From assembly GCF_008638305.1 (NCBI RefSeq), contig NZ_VTPZ01000010.1, forward strand, positions 120,733 through 167,412: a stretch of 46,680 nt of DNA, read 5' to 3'. This stretch comes from Pseudomonas profundi. GTDB lineage: Bacteria > Pseudomonadota > Gammaproteobacteria > Pseudomonadales > Pseudomonadaceae. The notes beneath the pieces are model-generated. The model was not told the DNA's origin. It made no database searches and saw only the letters and a list, made by a program, of their open reading frames with translations. The translations under genes and the position numbers were made by a program. Positions 9,206-18,708 of this stretch are shown piece by piece (within the stretch, counting starts at the first letter, position 1; every line of letters begins with the position of its first letter).

Positions 9206-10120
9206 CTACAGCTGGCTGAACAATGACATCTGATTAATCTTCAGATACGTCTGCTGGGTGGCCTGCAATGCGAGCATGTACTGGTTCAGATCAATACTGG
9301 CGCCAGCGTAATCCAGCTGGGACAGTTCCCCTTCAATTTTCTGATTGACCAGCGACACATCGGCGTTGCTCTCTTGCAGCATACTGAGAATATTCTGGCG
9401 GCCGCCCAGCTCCGAGACTGACCCCAGGAGCTTGCCATGGGTCAGGTCAAGCGCGGCCAAGGTGTCGCGAATCTGTTGTTTGGCCGCAGGGTCACTCGCA
9501 TTCAATGCCGGGTCCTGCAGCCTGACGACCATATCGTGCAGCTGGTTTAGAAAGTCCAGGTCCGCTCCGAAGATCTCCTTCACGGTCACGTTCTCATCCA
9601 CCAACACCCCGTTGGCCACGGCCGCCTGGCGATGCTTGTCGTTACCGGTAGCGATATATTTGCCCAGATCCGCGTCAAAGGTAGCGGCCGGCGTGTCGCT
9701 CCTGGTGCCAGCGAAAAGGTAGCGACCTTCTTCATCCCGCACGTTCAGAAAGCTGACCAGCGTCTGCTCGATGCTCGCCATTTCTCCACCAATGGCGGCG
9801 ATGTCTTCACTGGCATTGGCATCGTTAGCTGCCCAGAGCATCAGGTCCTGAAGATTGAGCATGGTATCCGATGCGGCTTTGAGATTGGCTTCCTGTACCG
9901 ACAAACTGGACGACAGCGCACCCATGTTGGACTGGAACTGGGCGAGGCTCGCTTCTTCGCGCTGCAAGCGAAGCAAGCGCACGCTTGCGATAGGGTCATC
10001 GGATGGCTGGATAATGCGCTCGCTGGTAGCCATCTGTTGCATCAGATGACCCAACTTCGCTGCGTTGTTGTTCATCGCACCATGCATGATGGCGGTAGTC
10101 TGGGCATTGGTAATGCGCAT
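9206..10120 (-). CDS. flgL: Flagellar hook-filament junction protein FlgL (HAP3), lateral
   Basis: This 304-residue junction protein is exported by the flagellar apparatus and links hook to filament above FlgK. It begins MRITNAQTT and shows the flagellin-like N-terminal domain with the PSDDPIASVRLLRLQ motif; the C terminus ends QQTYLKINQMSLFSQL, typical for FlgL. It is 42 bases downstream of flgK in the same operon. The length fits FlgL proteins. Confidence 0.9.
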   Translation of the reverse strand: MRITNAQTTAIMHGAMNNNAAKLGHLMQQMATSERIIQPSDDPIASVRLLRLQREEASLAQFQSNMGALSSSLSVQEANLKAASDTMLNLQDLMLWAANDANASEDIAAIGGEMASIEQTLVSFLNVRDEEGRYLFAGTRSDTPAATFDADLGKYIATGNDKHRQAAVANGVLVDENVTVKEIFGADLDFLNQLHDMVVRLQDPALNASDPAAKQQIRDTLAALDLTHGKLLGSVSELGGRQNILSMLQESNADVSLVNQKIEGELSQLDYAGASIDLNQYMLALQATQQTYLKINQMSLFSQL

Positions 10121-10162
10121 GGTGTTTCAACTCCATCGATTCGCTCGAAAGCGCGGGTCTGG

Positions 10163-11530
10163 TCAGAATGCCGCCATCAGATCATTGAATAACTGATTAG
10201 CAGTGGAGATCACCTTCATATTGGCTTGATACGCCTGCTGATAGGTCATCAGATTCACCGCCTCTTCATCCAGATTGACCGCGCTTATACTGTCGCGCTG
10301 GGCCTGGGCCTGCTCACCTACCGTTGTGGCGGTTCGCAGCTCGGCCTGGTTTTCCCGGCTGTCACCCGCCACCTGGCCGAGCATGCCGGCATAGGCATCG
10401 TTCAGTGTTGTCTGGTTGCCGTTCAGCGTAATGGTGCTACTGCGCAGGGCCAACAGATCAAGCAGCACATCATTGTTGCCGACCTCATCGTTGACGCTCG
10501 ATAGCGCCAGCTCCGAGGCACTGATACCGGTTGTATTGAGCAGGCCGGTGATGCTGCCGGCGTCATAGGCGAACAGGGGTTTGCCAGCATCGCCTTGCAG
10601 ATCGAAACCATCCTCCAGCGTGGCGTTGACGGCGTCGGCCAGTTCGCTGGCAATCCCGTGCAGGGACTCAAGCATTGGGCGCAGCGACTGGTGTTCCACC
10701 TGGTATAGCCCACCCAGCCCACCACCCAGACGGTCCTGGGCCAGCGGAAACTCCGACTTGCCAAAGCTGAGCGACAACTGCTGCTCACCATTGGCCAGAC
10801 GCGTGACCTGCAATTTGCTCGCAGTATTACCCGCAACGAGAGGCTGCCCGTTACCCAGCGACAGGGTCACTGATCCGTCCGCAACGTCGGTAGTGCGTAT
10901 GCTGGCGAACTGGCTGAGCTCACCTACCAGGCTTTCGCGGTGATCAAGCAATGCATTGGTATCCTCACCCAATGCCTTGGCTTCCACGATGCGCTGATTA
11001 AGCTGACCGATATTCTGCAATAGCCCGTTGGCCTGCACCGCCATGGCCTCACGCTGCTCATGCAGAGCACGAATCTGGGCGTCGATATTCCCGCTCAGCC
11101 CGTTGAATCGCTGTCCCAGGTTGCCCGCTTCGGAAACAACCTGCTGACGCAAGGCCATCGATTCAGGACTGACAGTCAATTCGCTCAGCGCAGAGAAAAA
11201 CTGATCGAGCCCGATGCTGATGCTTGATCCATCGCCATCCATCAGGCTTTCCAGCGCACCAAGATACTGCTGAGCACTGGCATACATGTTCTTTTCCGTA
11301 TTGGCTCGCCACAGCTGCTGATTCTGAAAATCGCTGCTCAGACGACGGATACTGGCGACCTCGACCCCGCCGCCCGCGCTACGCCCGTTCTGTCCGGCGA
11401 CAGACACCAGAGTAGGAGCAATACGGCTGAAGCCAGGCGTATTGACGTTGGCGATGTTCTGTCCGGTGCTGGTCATGGCCATCTGGCTGGACTGCAACCC
11501 CGAATAGGCAATATGACTGAGGGTACTCAT
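10163..11530 (-). CDS. flgK: Flagellar hook-associated protein FlgK (HAP1), lateral
   Basis: This 455-residue junction protein carries the rod/hook N-terminal signature (SGLQSSQMAMTSTGQNIANVNTPGFSR) and the matching C-terminal helix (NLMTYQQAYQANMKVISTANQLF). It forms the first junction layer on the hook. Its ATG overlaps the flgJ stop (ATGA). It is shorter than many polar FlgK proteins, as is common for lateral systems. Confidence 0.93.
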   Translation of the reverse strand: MSTLSHIAYSGLQSSQMAMTSTGQNIANVNTPGFSRIAPTLVSVAGQNGRSAGGGVEVASIRRLSSDFQNQQLWRANTEKNMYASAQQYLGALESLMDGDGSSISIGLDQFFSALSELTVSPESMALRQQVVSEAGNLGQRFNGLSGNIDAQIRALHEQREAMAVQANGLLQNIGQLNQRIVEAKALGEDTNALLDHRESLVGELSQFASIRTTDVADGSVTLSLGNGQPLVAGNTASKLQVTRLANGEQQLSLSFGKSEFPLAQDRLGGGLGGLYQVEHQSLRPMLESLHGIASELADAVNATLEDGFDLQGDAGKPLFAYDAGSITGLLNTTGISASELALSSVNDEVGNNDVLLDLLALRSSTITLNGNQTTLNDAYAGMLGQVAGDSRENQAELRTATTVGEQAQAQRDSISAVNLDEEAVNLMTYQQAYQANMKVISTANQLFNDLMAAF

Positions 11531-12579
11531 GACGCAGACTCCTTGGTTTCAATCCGGACCGGCTGCGCGAAGGCAGGTGACTGCCTCATGCTGTCATGTG
11601 CAGATACGGCCTTTGTTCTCTGATCAAACAAGACGACCGTACTGCGCCCGTTATTAAGCTGCTCCGATGGGGAGTCTGCAGGTAATGCTGCCTGGGGCGC
11701 GGAAGACCTGCGCCGCTCCGGCTCGGCGGCAACGTCGCGGCCGATGTCCTGGAGAATATTCCGGGTATAGTTTCGGGTCTCGCTAAAGGGGATACGTTCG
11801 ATCCACTCAGCATCAGTGATCTGCTTGCTCCGGGGGTCGCCCAGGGTTTGCAGCCATTGATCGACCCGACCCGGGCCGGCGTTGTACGCGGCCAGTGCTA
11901 ACACCTCGCTACCCTGGTAACGATCAAGCATGTTGTTCAGGTACGCGCTACCGAGGCGCTTGTTGTACTCACCGTCTGCAGCAAGAAGCGCTTCGCTGAA
12001 CGGAATGCCAAGCTGTGCGGCCATGTCCCGCGCCGTATCCGGCATCAGCTGCATCAAGCCCAGCGCCCCTTTCGGGGATACCGCATCGACGCGCCCGCCT
12101 GACTCCTGCTTCACCACACTGCTAACCAGGCGCTGAAACGCAGCGCTGCCTTGTTCCCAAGCGCCGGCAAGCTGGTCAAAACCGTGCCGCCAGGCATTAA
12201 CCACTGGCTGGAAAGCGCCTCCGGAAAACTGCGGCAATGGCGCATCATCGATTCGCGCTACACGCGTAGCCCCGGCTGCATCGTGCTGCCCTGAAAGCTG
12301 TTGTACGAGCATGTCGCGGATGCCGGTCTGGCCGCGACTGGACATGCTGTCGGCCAACGCCTCGTCATACAGGTCACGCATGGTGTCCAGATCACGGCTG
12401 CGCATCGGGTTGTCGGCGGACAACACATCGCCGGCCTTGCGCATCTGCTTCAGGATCTGCTGAAGGAACAGAGCCTCGAACTGTTCGGCTGCGGCCTCCA
12501 GCTTCTGCCGCTGTGGATCAGCCCCATCGGCAAGGGTGCGCAAGCCGTGTTGCGATTGAGGAAAGGAGTGAATATTCAT
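11527..12579 (-). CDS. flgJ: FlgJ rod-assembly protein with an SLT-type lytic transglycosylase domain
   Basis: This 350-residue periplasmic protein caps the growing rod and opens the peptidoglycan. The N-terminal rod-cap domain (about residues 20-95) has EQFEALFLQQILKQMRKA. The second domain (about 145-285) has the GH23/SLT series: KQESGG with the catalytic Glu near residue 159, GLMQLMPDTA, ALAAYNAGPGRVD and IPFSETRNYT. The usual gammaproteobacterial FlgJ carries a GH73 glucosaminidase-type domain there, so this is a domain replacement. A linker and a low-complexity tail follow. The start could also be the GTG at 12594, overlapping the flgI stop; I prefer the ATG at 12579. Confidence 0.88.
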   Translation of the reverse strand: MNIHSFPQSQHGLRTLADGADPQRQKLEAAAEQFEALFLQQILKQMRKAGDVLSADNPMRSRDLDTMRDLYDEALADSMSSRGQTGIRDMLVQQLSGQHDAAGATRVARIDDAPLPQFSGGAFQPVVNAWRHGFDQLAGAWEQGSAAFQRLVSSVVKQESGGRVDAVSPKGALGLMQLMPDTARDMAAQLGIPFSEALLAADGEYNKRLGSAYLNNMLDRYQGSEVLALAAYNAGPGRVDQWLQTLGDPRSKQITDAEWIERIPFSETRNYTRNILQDIGRDVAAEPERRRSSAPQAALPADSPSEQLNNGRSTVVLFDQRTKAVSAHDSMRQSPAFAQPVRIETKESAS

Positions 12580-12590
12580 TGAATCCAGGC

Positions 12591-13694
12591 TCACATTACG
12601 ATCAGTTCGGCGTTCAATGCGCCAGCGCGCTCAAGCGACTGCAAAATACTCATCACATCATCCGGTGTGGCACCCAGACTGTTTACCGTGCTGATGATCG
12701 CCTCCAGGCTGGCTCCCTCCGGCCACTCGAACATCGGGTTAGCTTCCTGCAGTACTTCAATATCGGTACCCGGCACCACAGCAGTCTGACCACCCGAAAA
12801 GGCACCCGGCTGGCTTACCTGAGGGTTTTCGCTAACGGTGACGGTAAGCGACCCATGCGCGACCGCTGCAGCACTGACCCGCACCTCCTTGCCCACCACC
12901 ACGGTGCCGGTACGACTATTGAAAACCACCTTGGGCCTGACCCGGCCCTCTTCGATCTGCAAGCCTTCAAGCATTGCCATGAAACTCATGCGCTGCGTGC
13001 TGGTAAGCGGAGCACGTACCGACACCTTGGTTGCATTCAAGGCCGTCGCGGTATGCTTGCCGAACACCTTGTCGATCCCCTCGACGATACGGGCGACCGT
13101 CTGGAAGCTTGGCTTGCGCAAGTTAAGCATGACCTCGGGGCGCTCGGAAAAATCACTCGGAATCATTCGCTCGATCGTCGCGCCGGACGGAATCAGACCG
13201 GTATTGGAGCTGTTGACCGACACCGATGATCCACTGGCGCCCGAGGCGTTCAGACCACCCACCACCAGATCCCCCTGGGCTATCGCATAGACCTCTCCGT
13301 CTATCCCGTGCAGCGGCGTCATGAGCAACAGACCACCGCGCAAACTCTTCGCATCACCCAGCGAAGACACCGTGACATTGATGGTCTGACCCGGACTGTA
13401 TGAAGGGGGAACCACCGCGGTCACTGTGACCGCCGCAGCGTTCTTCAACTTGGGATTGGCATTCGGCGGAAGCGTGACACCGAAATCCTGCAACATATTG
13501 GTCATGGACTGCCCGGTGAACTCGACCTGGTCCCGGTCGCCGGTACCGTCCAGGCCCACCACCAGACCGTAACCGAGCAGCTGGTTACCCCGAATACCCT
13601 CCACGTCCACCAGATCCATCAGCGGCACAGCGGCATGCGCCAGCGAACCGCTCAGCACACAGATAACAGCCAACAGCCGTAGCAAGGGCAACAT
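12591..13694 (-). CDS. flgI: Flagellar P-ring protein FlgI, lateral
   Basis: This 367-residue periplasmic protein forms the P ring around the rod in the peptidoglycan layer. A signal peptide (MLPLLRLLAVICVLSGSLAHA) precedes the canonical VPLMDLVDVEGIRGNQLLGYGLVVGLDGTGD start of the mature chain, and the family tail DDVMSILQSLERAGALNAELIVM is intact. The ATG at 13694 has GCGGAG upstream; an upstream GTG at 13721 lacks a ribosome site. It lies between flgH and flgJ. Confidence 0.94.
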   Translation of the reverse strand: MLPLLRLLAVICVLSGSLAHAAVPLMDLVDVEGIRGNQLLGYGLVVGLDGTGDRDQVEFTGQSMTNMLQDFGVTLPPNANPKLKNAAAVTVTAVVPPSYSPGQTINVTVSSLGDAKSLRGGLLLMTPLHGIDGEVYAIAQGDLVVGGLNASGASGSSVSVNSSNTGLIPSGATIERMIPSDFSERPEVMLNLRKPSFQTVARIVEGIDKVFGKHTATALNATKVSVRAPLTSTQRMSFMAMLEGLQIEEGRVRPKVVFNSRTGTVVVGKEVRVSAAAVAHGSLTVTVSENPQVSQPGAFSGGQTAVVPGTDIEVLQEANPMFEWPEGASLEAIISTVNSLGATPDDVMSILQSLERAGALNAELIVM

Positions 13695-13722
13695 AAAACA
13701 ACTCCGCAGATAACTCAGCACG

Positions 13723-14382
13723 TCAGAAAGGGAACACCGGGCTGGTGAAGAAGCGTGTCAACCAGCCGGGACGATTGCTGTCCGCCAGCGCGCCGCGGCC
13801 GGCATAGGAAATTTTCGCGTTGGCTATGTTCTGGGACGAAACCTGGTTGTAGCGGTTGATATCATCCTGGCGCACCATACCGCTCAACTGGATAATCTCG
13901 TCGCCCTGATTCAGCTGCAGGGTTTTCTCACCTTTCACCAACAATGTACCGCCCGGAAGCACTTGGTGGACGACCACTGCAATCGACCCCCGCAGCGTGT
14001 TCTGCTGGGAGCTGCTCGCTGAGCCATCGAAATCCCGATTGGCAGAGGCGGAACTCTGCAACTGCTCAAATTCGCTGTTGAACAAAGTCGGAATACCGAT
14101 CCCGACGCTACTTTCCTTGCCGAAACGGGTTCCCGCGCTCTTGCTCGACTGCGTCGACTCGGCCAACACCACGGTAAGAATGTCGCCAACGCTGGCTGCC
14201 CGGCGATCCCCCACCAGCGAACCGCGATAGCCGGCGTGGAACAGCCCGCCCGCGGTCCCTGAAGGTTCGGCGTACAGCGGCTCGGGCGGACGGTATGCTT
14301 CGGAGTCGTCGTCGGTGATCTGATCGAAGGACTGGCAACCAGCCAGGAACCCCAGCAACAGCATTGGCAGGACAGCTTTCAT
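13723..14382 (-). CDS. flgH: Flagellar L-ring lipoprotein FlgH, lateral
   Basis: This 219-residue lipoprotein forms the outer-membrane L ring. A short hydrophobic leader with an LAGC lipobox (Cys16) is followed by the family segments GDILTVVLAES, SGMVRQDDIN and NIANAKISYAGRG. Its start is 5 bases after the flgG stop. The protein ends in an aromatic residue (VFPF). Confidence 0.93.
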   Translation of the reverse strand: MKAVLPMLLLGFLAGCQSFDQITDDDSEAYRPPEPLYAEPSGTAGGLFHAGYRGSLVGDRRAASVGDILTVVLAESTQSSKSAGTRFGKESSVGIGIPTLFNSEFEQLQSSASANRDFDGSASSSQQNTLRGSIAVVVHQVLPGGTLLVKGEKTLQLNQGDEIIQLSGMVRQDDINRYNQVSSQNIANAKISYAGRGALADSNRPGWLTRFFTSPVFPF

Positions 14383-14387
14383 GGCCT

Positions 14388-15173
14388 TTATACCGTCTGG
14401 TTCAGGAACTGCATCATGCCGGACGCCGCATCCAATACCTTGGCATTGGCTTCATAGGCGCGCTGGATCGAGATCATCGACACCATTGCCTCCACAGCCT
14501 GCACATTGGAACCTTCCAGCACACCCTGCTTGAGCTGACCAAGCCCCTCTTCCCCGGCCACCCCTTCCACCGGTTCACCGCTGGCTATGGTTTCGCGGTA
14601 GACATTCCCCCCGAGCGCTTCCAGCCCGGCCGGGTTGGCAAAGTTGACCAGGCTGATCTGCCCCAGCTCGCTTGGTGTCGGGTCGCCCGGCAGAATGGCG
14701 CTGACGATACCATCGGAGCTCACCGTGAAACGGCTGCTGCCTGCCGGCACTTCGATCGCGGGTACCAGCGGCAGGCCCTGGCTGTTGACCATCAGACCTT
14801 CAGCATTCAACTGGAACTGGCCATTCTCGGTGTAGAGGATGTCACCGTTCGGCGCTTCGACCTGGAAGAAACCATTGCCGACAATCGCCAGGTCCATTGG
14901 CTGGTTGGTGGTCTGCATGCTGCCTTCGGTGAAGACTTTCTGCGTGCCGGCAACCCGTACGCCGCTCCCCAACTGGATACCGGAAGGCACCGTATTGACC
15001 TGATCAGCCAGGGCGCCCGGCTGCTTTTCGATGGTATAGAACAGATCCTCGAACACCACCCGGTCGCTCTTGAAGCCGGTGGTATTGATGTTCGCCAGGT
15101 TATTGGCGACAGCCGATAGCGCCTTGTCCTGCGCGGCCAGACCGGTCTTGCTTACCCACATTGCTGAACTCAT
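14388..15173 (-). CDS. flgG: Flagellar distal rod protein FlgG, lateral
   Basis: This 261-residue distal-rod subunit has the axial-protein N terminus (KTGLAAQDKALSAVANNLANINTTGFKSDR) and the closing motif VNMISIQ-like (VEAMVSMISIQRAYEANAKVLDAASGMMQFL). The central segment QLGSGVRVAGTQKVFTEGS is typical of FlgG and separates it from FlgF. GGAGACACC precedes the start. It sits between flgF and flgH in canonical order. Confidence 0.95.
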   Translation of the reverse strand: MSSAMWVSKTGLAAQDKALSAVANNLANINTTGFKSDRVVFEDLFYTIEKQPGALADQVNTVPSGIQLGSGVRVAGTQKVFTEGSMQTTNQPMDLAIVGNGFFQVEAPNGDILYTENGQFQLNAEGLMVNSQGLPLVPAIEVPAGSSRFTVSSDGIVSAILPGDPTPSELGQISLVNFANPAGLEALGGNVYRETIASGEPVEGVAGEEGLGQLKQGVLEGSNVQAVEAMVSMISIQRAYEANAKVLDAASGMMQFLNQTV

Positions 15174-15185
15174 AAGGTGTCTCCG

Positions 15186-15917
15186 TTAACCGCCGCGAAT
15201 CATTCGATTACCTGCCGTGGATAGATCCTCGGCGGCTTTCATCATCTTTACCTGAGCTTCAAACAGACGATTCAGACTCATGGTGGAAACCAGCTGCTCG
15301 ATGGCCGATACGTTGCTCGACTCCAGGTGCCCGGATACCAGTACGACTTCATCGTTATCTTGTGCGGGCTCGCCATTGCGGGTAGCCAGAAGGCCGTCCG
15401 GTCGCTTGACCAGATTGCTGGCCGGCTCGTCCACCAGCTTGATGCGACCGGCCTCGACAATAACGAAATCGCCGCGCGGCACCACGGTGATCACCCCGTC
15501 TGAACCGATACTCACGCTGTCATATTCGGGCAGCATGATCGGACCGTTTTCGCCTAGTACCGGCCGGCCATTGACCGTCAGCCGCATGTCCGCATCCACC
15601 TGCAAACTGCCGTGGCGGGTATAGGCCTCACCGCCACCGTCGACCTCCACAGCGAGCAAACCGTCGCCCTGTATTGCCACGTCCAGCGACCGGCCGGTAG
15701 CCATGGCCGTCCCCGGACGCATGTCTACGCCGTTGTCCCTGACGACCGCCAGATGCCGGCTGTCGTAGCCATAACCTGCCACCGCGGCTGACTCTGCGGC
15801 TTCAAGGTCTGCACGAAAACCAGGCGTATTGACGTTGGCAAGGTTATTGGCCTGCACCTGCAGCGACATCATGCTGCGGCTGGCGGCGCTCATTGCGGTA
15901 TATCCCAAGCGATCCAT
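15186..15917 (-). CDS. flgF: Flagellar proximal rod protein FlgF, lateral
   Basis: This 243-residue proximal-rod subunit has an axial N terminus (MDRLGYTAMSAASRSMMSLQVQANNLANVNTPGF) and a C-terminal motif ending NRLFEAQVKMMKAAEDL. It is shorter than FlgG and placed directly before it. It is exported through the flagellar channel and assembles before FlgG. Confidence 0.92.
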   Translation of the reverse strand: MDRLGYTAMSAASRSMMSLQVQANNLANVNTPGFRADLEAAESAAVAGYGYDSRHLAVVRDNGVDMRPGTAMATGRSLDVAIQGDGLLAVEVDGGGEAYTRHGSLQVDADMRLTVNGRPVLGENGPIMLPEYDSVSIGSDGVITVVPRGDFVIVEAGRIKLVDEPASNLVKRPDGLLATRNGEPAQDNDEVVLVSGHLESSNVSAIEQLVSTMSLNRLFEAQVKMMKAAEDLSTAGNRMIRGG

Positions 15918-15926
15918 GGTTCAGCC

Positions 15927-17132
15927 CTAGATTGCGTTGAACAGCAGCTGGTTGATTTCCTTGTCAGTACTCAACACCTTGGTGTTCGCCTGATAGTTAC
16001 GCTGAGCTTCCATCAGGCCGACCAGCTGCTCGCTCATGTCCACGTTGGAGTTTTCCAGCGAACCGGAGCTGATCGCGCCGTTCTGCCCTACCCCAGGAAT
16101 ACCCAGCAACGCTGCGCCGGATGCCTCGGTTTCGGCCCAGAGCGTGCCAGACTTGTTGTCCAGCCCCTGTGCATTGACGAAGTTAGCCAGCACCAGCTGC
16201 CCCTGAATACGACGCTCGCCATTGCTGTAAGTAGCGTAAATCTTGCCGTCCCGCTCTACCGCCAGGCCGGTCTGCTCGCCGGCGGAGTAGCCGTTGGCAC
16301 GGTTGGCAGTGACCACGAAATCAGAACCGTATTGGCTGGTGCCGGTGTAGTCGACGGCAAGATTTATGGGCGCGGCCCCACCTGTGGTGAACTCAACAAC
16401 GCCAGGCGTAGCACCACCAGCAACAGGAGGACCAACCAGCGCGCCAAAAGCATCGAATTCAATTTCTGCGTGCGCGGCAGACACTTCCGCCCCGTCAGCG
16501 TAGTAACGGACGTCCCATTTGTTTTCGTCCGTTTTGACGAAATATTGGGTCAGCGTATGCTCGCGCCCCAGCGAATCGAACACCTTCGTGGTGTAGCTGG
16601 AGTTGAAGCTTTCAGCATCCTCAGGGTCGAAACCCACTGCAGGAACATCGCCGTCCGCATCCAGGTTGGCAACGAAGCTCAGACTGTCAGTTGCGCTCGC
16701 TGGCAGATTGGTCGCCGCCAACCGGAGATCGCCGGTCGCCCCGGTCTGCAACGCACCCGCAGCATTTACCGAATAGCCCTGCAGACGCTGTCCGGTTGCG
16801 CTGACAACGAAGTTATCCTTATCGGTATTGAATACACCCGCACGGGTATACCCCACCTCTCCGTTGCCTTCGCTTCTGGTCATGAAGAAGCCGCCGCCGG
16901 CAATCGCCAGATCCAGCGTACGGCCGGTGGCCACCACCGAACCACTCTGGGAGATGCTTTGCGTCTTGCCGAGCACTTCGACGCCCAACGCCTGGCTTTC
17001 CGAATAGACGCTGCCAAAATCCGTACGCGAGGATTTGAAGCCGGTGGTGCCGGCGTTGGCGATGTTGTTACTGATGGTTCCGAGCTGATCGGAGACAGCA
17101 TTCAAACCGGACAGTGCGATATTCAAACTCAT
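15927..17132 (-). CDS. flgE: Flagellar hook protein FlgE, lateral
   Basis: This 401-residue hook subunit begins MSLNIALSGLNAVSDQLGTISNNIANAGTTGFKSSRTDF and ends with the axial motif QRNYQANTKVLSTDKEINQLLFN. The internal segment SLGREHTLTQYFVK is typical of FlgE. It polymerises beneath the FlgD cap; hook length should be set by LafE/FliK. GGAGG lies upstream of the ATG. Confidence 0.95.
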   Translation of the reverse strand: MSLNIALSGLNAVSDQLGTISNNIANAGTTGFKSSRTDFGSVYSESQALGVEVLGKTQSISQSGSVVATGRTLDLAIAGGGFFMTRSEGNGEVGYTRAGVFNTDKDNFVVSATGQRLQGYSVNAAGALQTGATGDLRLAATNLPASATDSLSFVANLDADGDVPAVGFDPEDAESFNSSYTTKVFDSLGREHTLTQYFVKTDENKWDVRYYADGAEVSAAHAEIEFDAFGALVGPPVAGGATPGVVEFTTGGAAPINLAVDYTGTSQYGSDFVVTANRANGYSAGEQTGLAVERDGKIYATYSNGERRIQGQLVLANFVNAQGLDNKSGTLWAETEASGAALLGIPGVGQNGAISSGSLENSNVDMSEQLVGLMEAQRNYQANTKVLSTDKEINQLLFNAI

Positions 17133-17164
17133 GGCTTAAAGCCTCCAGAAGGATTCTTGAATGG

Positions 17165-17845
17165 TTAAAGCAGCCCGGCTACAGCCGTCTGACCAAATTC
17201 TGTAATTCTGTAGAAGGGCACATCACCAGCCCCTTCAACATCCAGCACCGGCCCCTCTTCACTGACGCGAACGTGACGGACCACACCGGCCACTTCGGTG
17301 GCGGGATATTCCCCGGTGTCGGTTTCGGCTTCGATGCTGTATCGCCCCGGCGCCAGGCCGAGGGCAACAGGATCGATCTCAAAACTCACTGGGCCGGCCG
17401 GCTGACCACCCAGCCTGAACTCCTGTGCCGTACCGTTGCTGTCGGTCAGCCGGATCAGGGTTTGCCCGGATGCGTGCTGCTGGGTCACCTGCCCCTTGAC
17501 CACCGCCTCGCCGAGATTGACCTGGCTCACCCCGACCTTGACCTCCTGCCCGACCAACCCTGCCGCCGTAAGGGTTTGCAGGTTGTCGGTCAGGATCATG
17601 TTGTTGCGCGTCAGCGCGGCCATGTTCTCCATGCTCTTGACCTGCGACATTGCCGAAAACTGGCTAACGAATTCGCTGCTATCCATCGGCTTGGTCGGAT
17701 CCTGATTGCGGATCTGCGCAGTCATCATGGTGATAAAGGTGTTTTCCAGCTGCGCGGCATCGCTGACATTGACTGCTGCGCGCGGCGCTTCATCGCCGGC
17801 CACCGCACCCGCTGCGCCCTGAACCCCGTTAGTGATCGTGGTCAT
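17165..17845 (-). CDS. flgD: Flagellar hook cap protein FlgD, lateral
   Basis: This 226-residue hook-assembly scaffold contains the family segment ENTFITMMTAQIRNQDPTKPMDSSEFVSQFSAMSQV near its N terminus, followed by FlgD Ig/tudor-like domains (GQEVKVGVSQVNLG and GRYSIEAETDTG). It caps the nascent hook and is discarded when the hook is complete. Its ATG overlaps the flgC TAA (TAATG). Confidence 0.94.
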   Translation of the reverse strand: MTTITNGVQGAAGAVAGDEAPRAAVNVSDAAQLENTFITMMTAQIRNQDPTKPMDSSEFVSQFSAMSQVKSMENMAALTRNNMILTDNLQTLTAAGLVGQEVKVGVSQVNLGEAVVKGQVTQQHASGQTLIRLTDSNGTAQEFRLGGQPAGPVSFEIDPVALGLAPGRYSIEAETDTGEYPATEVAGVVRHVRVSEEGPVLDVEGAGDVPFYRITEFGQTAVAGLL

Positions 17846-18273
17846 TAGATTTCCCCGAGACGCAGCAGGGACTGCTGCATGCTTTTGACTTTGTTCAGAA
17901 CTTCAACGCTGGTTTCGAAGCTGCGTGTCGCCGACATCATGTCGGTCATCTCTTCGATACTGTTGACGTCCGGGTAGTAGACGTAGCCCTGAGCGTCGGC
18001 CAGCGGATTACCGGGTTCATGCCGGCGCTGCGGATCGCGGCCGGTAGTGACCACGTCCATCACCTGCACGTGTGCGCCGCCCATACCCAGCGGCCGGGTC
18101 AATTCGCCGTTTTCATAGATGGCTGCGAACACCGGCTTGCGCGCCTTGTACACGTCCGCAGCGTTGCCCGCTGCCGATTCCGCGTTGGCCAGGTTGCTCG
18201 CTACGGTGTTCAGGCGCACGGTCTGTGCGTTCATCGCCGAGCCGGCAATACGGTAGATCGAATCGAACGACAT
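17845..18273 (-). CDS. flgC: Flagellar proximal rod protein FlgC, lateral
   Basis: This 142-residue rod subunit has the N-terminal axial signature (AGSAMNAQTVRLNTVASNLANAESA), the segment YYPDVNSIEEMTDMMSATRSFE, and the C-terminal coiled helix VLNKVKSMQQSLLRLGEI. It lies 2 bases after flgB. Confidence 0.95.
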   Translation of the reverse strand: MSFDSIYRIAGSAMNAQTVRLNTVASNLANAESAAGNAADVYKARKPVFAAIYENGELTRPLGMGGAHVQVMDVVTTGRDPQRRHEPGNPLADAQGYVYYPDVNSIEEMTDMMSATRSFETSVEVLNKVKSMQQSLLRLGEI

Positions 18274-18275
18274 AC

Positions 18276-18644
18276 TTACTGTCCTTCTATGGCTTTTTTC
18301 AGCCCGCTGAATTTCATGGTGAGAAAGGTCAGGCTGGTCTGGAAATCCATCGCATTGCGGGAAAACTCCGCCTGTTCGACGCCCAGCTCAACGGTATTGC
18401 CGTCCTGAGCGGACTGGTTTGGCACTCGGTACTTCAGCTCCTGCGCAGAGCTCGCTGAAGAAGCAAAGGGCGAGTCGCTGCTCCCCTCCAGCTGGCGCAT
18501 GGCACTGGAGAAATCGATATCCCGCGCCTGGAACCCCGGAGTGCTTTCATTTGCCAGGTTTGCCGCGAGAACTTCGCTGCGCTGCATGCGCACTTCCATA
18601 GCCTGTACGTGAACGCCGAAAGCCTTGTCTAGTTGTATACTCAT
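18276..18644 (-). CDS. flgB: Flagellar proximal rod protein FlgB, lateral
   Basis: This 122-residue rod subunit is the first gene of the rod/hook operon. It contains RSEVLAANLANESTPGFQARDIDF and a C-terminal FQTSLTFLTMKFSGLKKAI helix. I chose the ATG at 18644 because family homology begins there (MSIQLDKAFGVH); a 17-codon upstream extension has no support. The operon runs on through lafW with overlapping or very short junctions and is divergent from flgA. Confidence 0.94.
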   Translation of the reverse strand: MSIQLDKAFGVHVQAMEVRMQRSEVLAANLANESTPGFQARDIDFSSAMRQLEGSSDSPFASSASSAQELKYRVPNQSAQDGNTVELGVEQAEFSRNAMDFQTSLTFLTMKFSGLKKAIEGQ

Positions 18645-18708
18645 CGCCCTGAACCCTTGCTGAACCGTTGCCCCTCTCCGGCATGGTCTATGCATTATCT
18701 ATGCCTAG

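Noticed and set aside
18659..18676. Another GG-N10-GC on the minus strand upstream of flgB
   Set aside because: It would start transcription only a few bases before the flgB ATG, leaving no room for a ribosome-binding leader.
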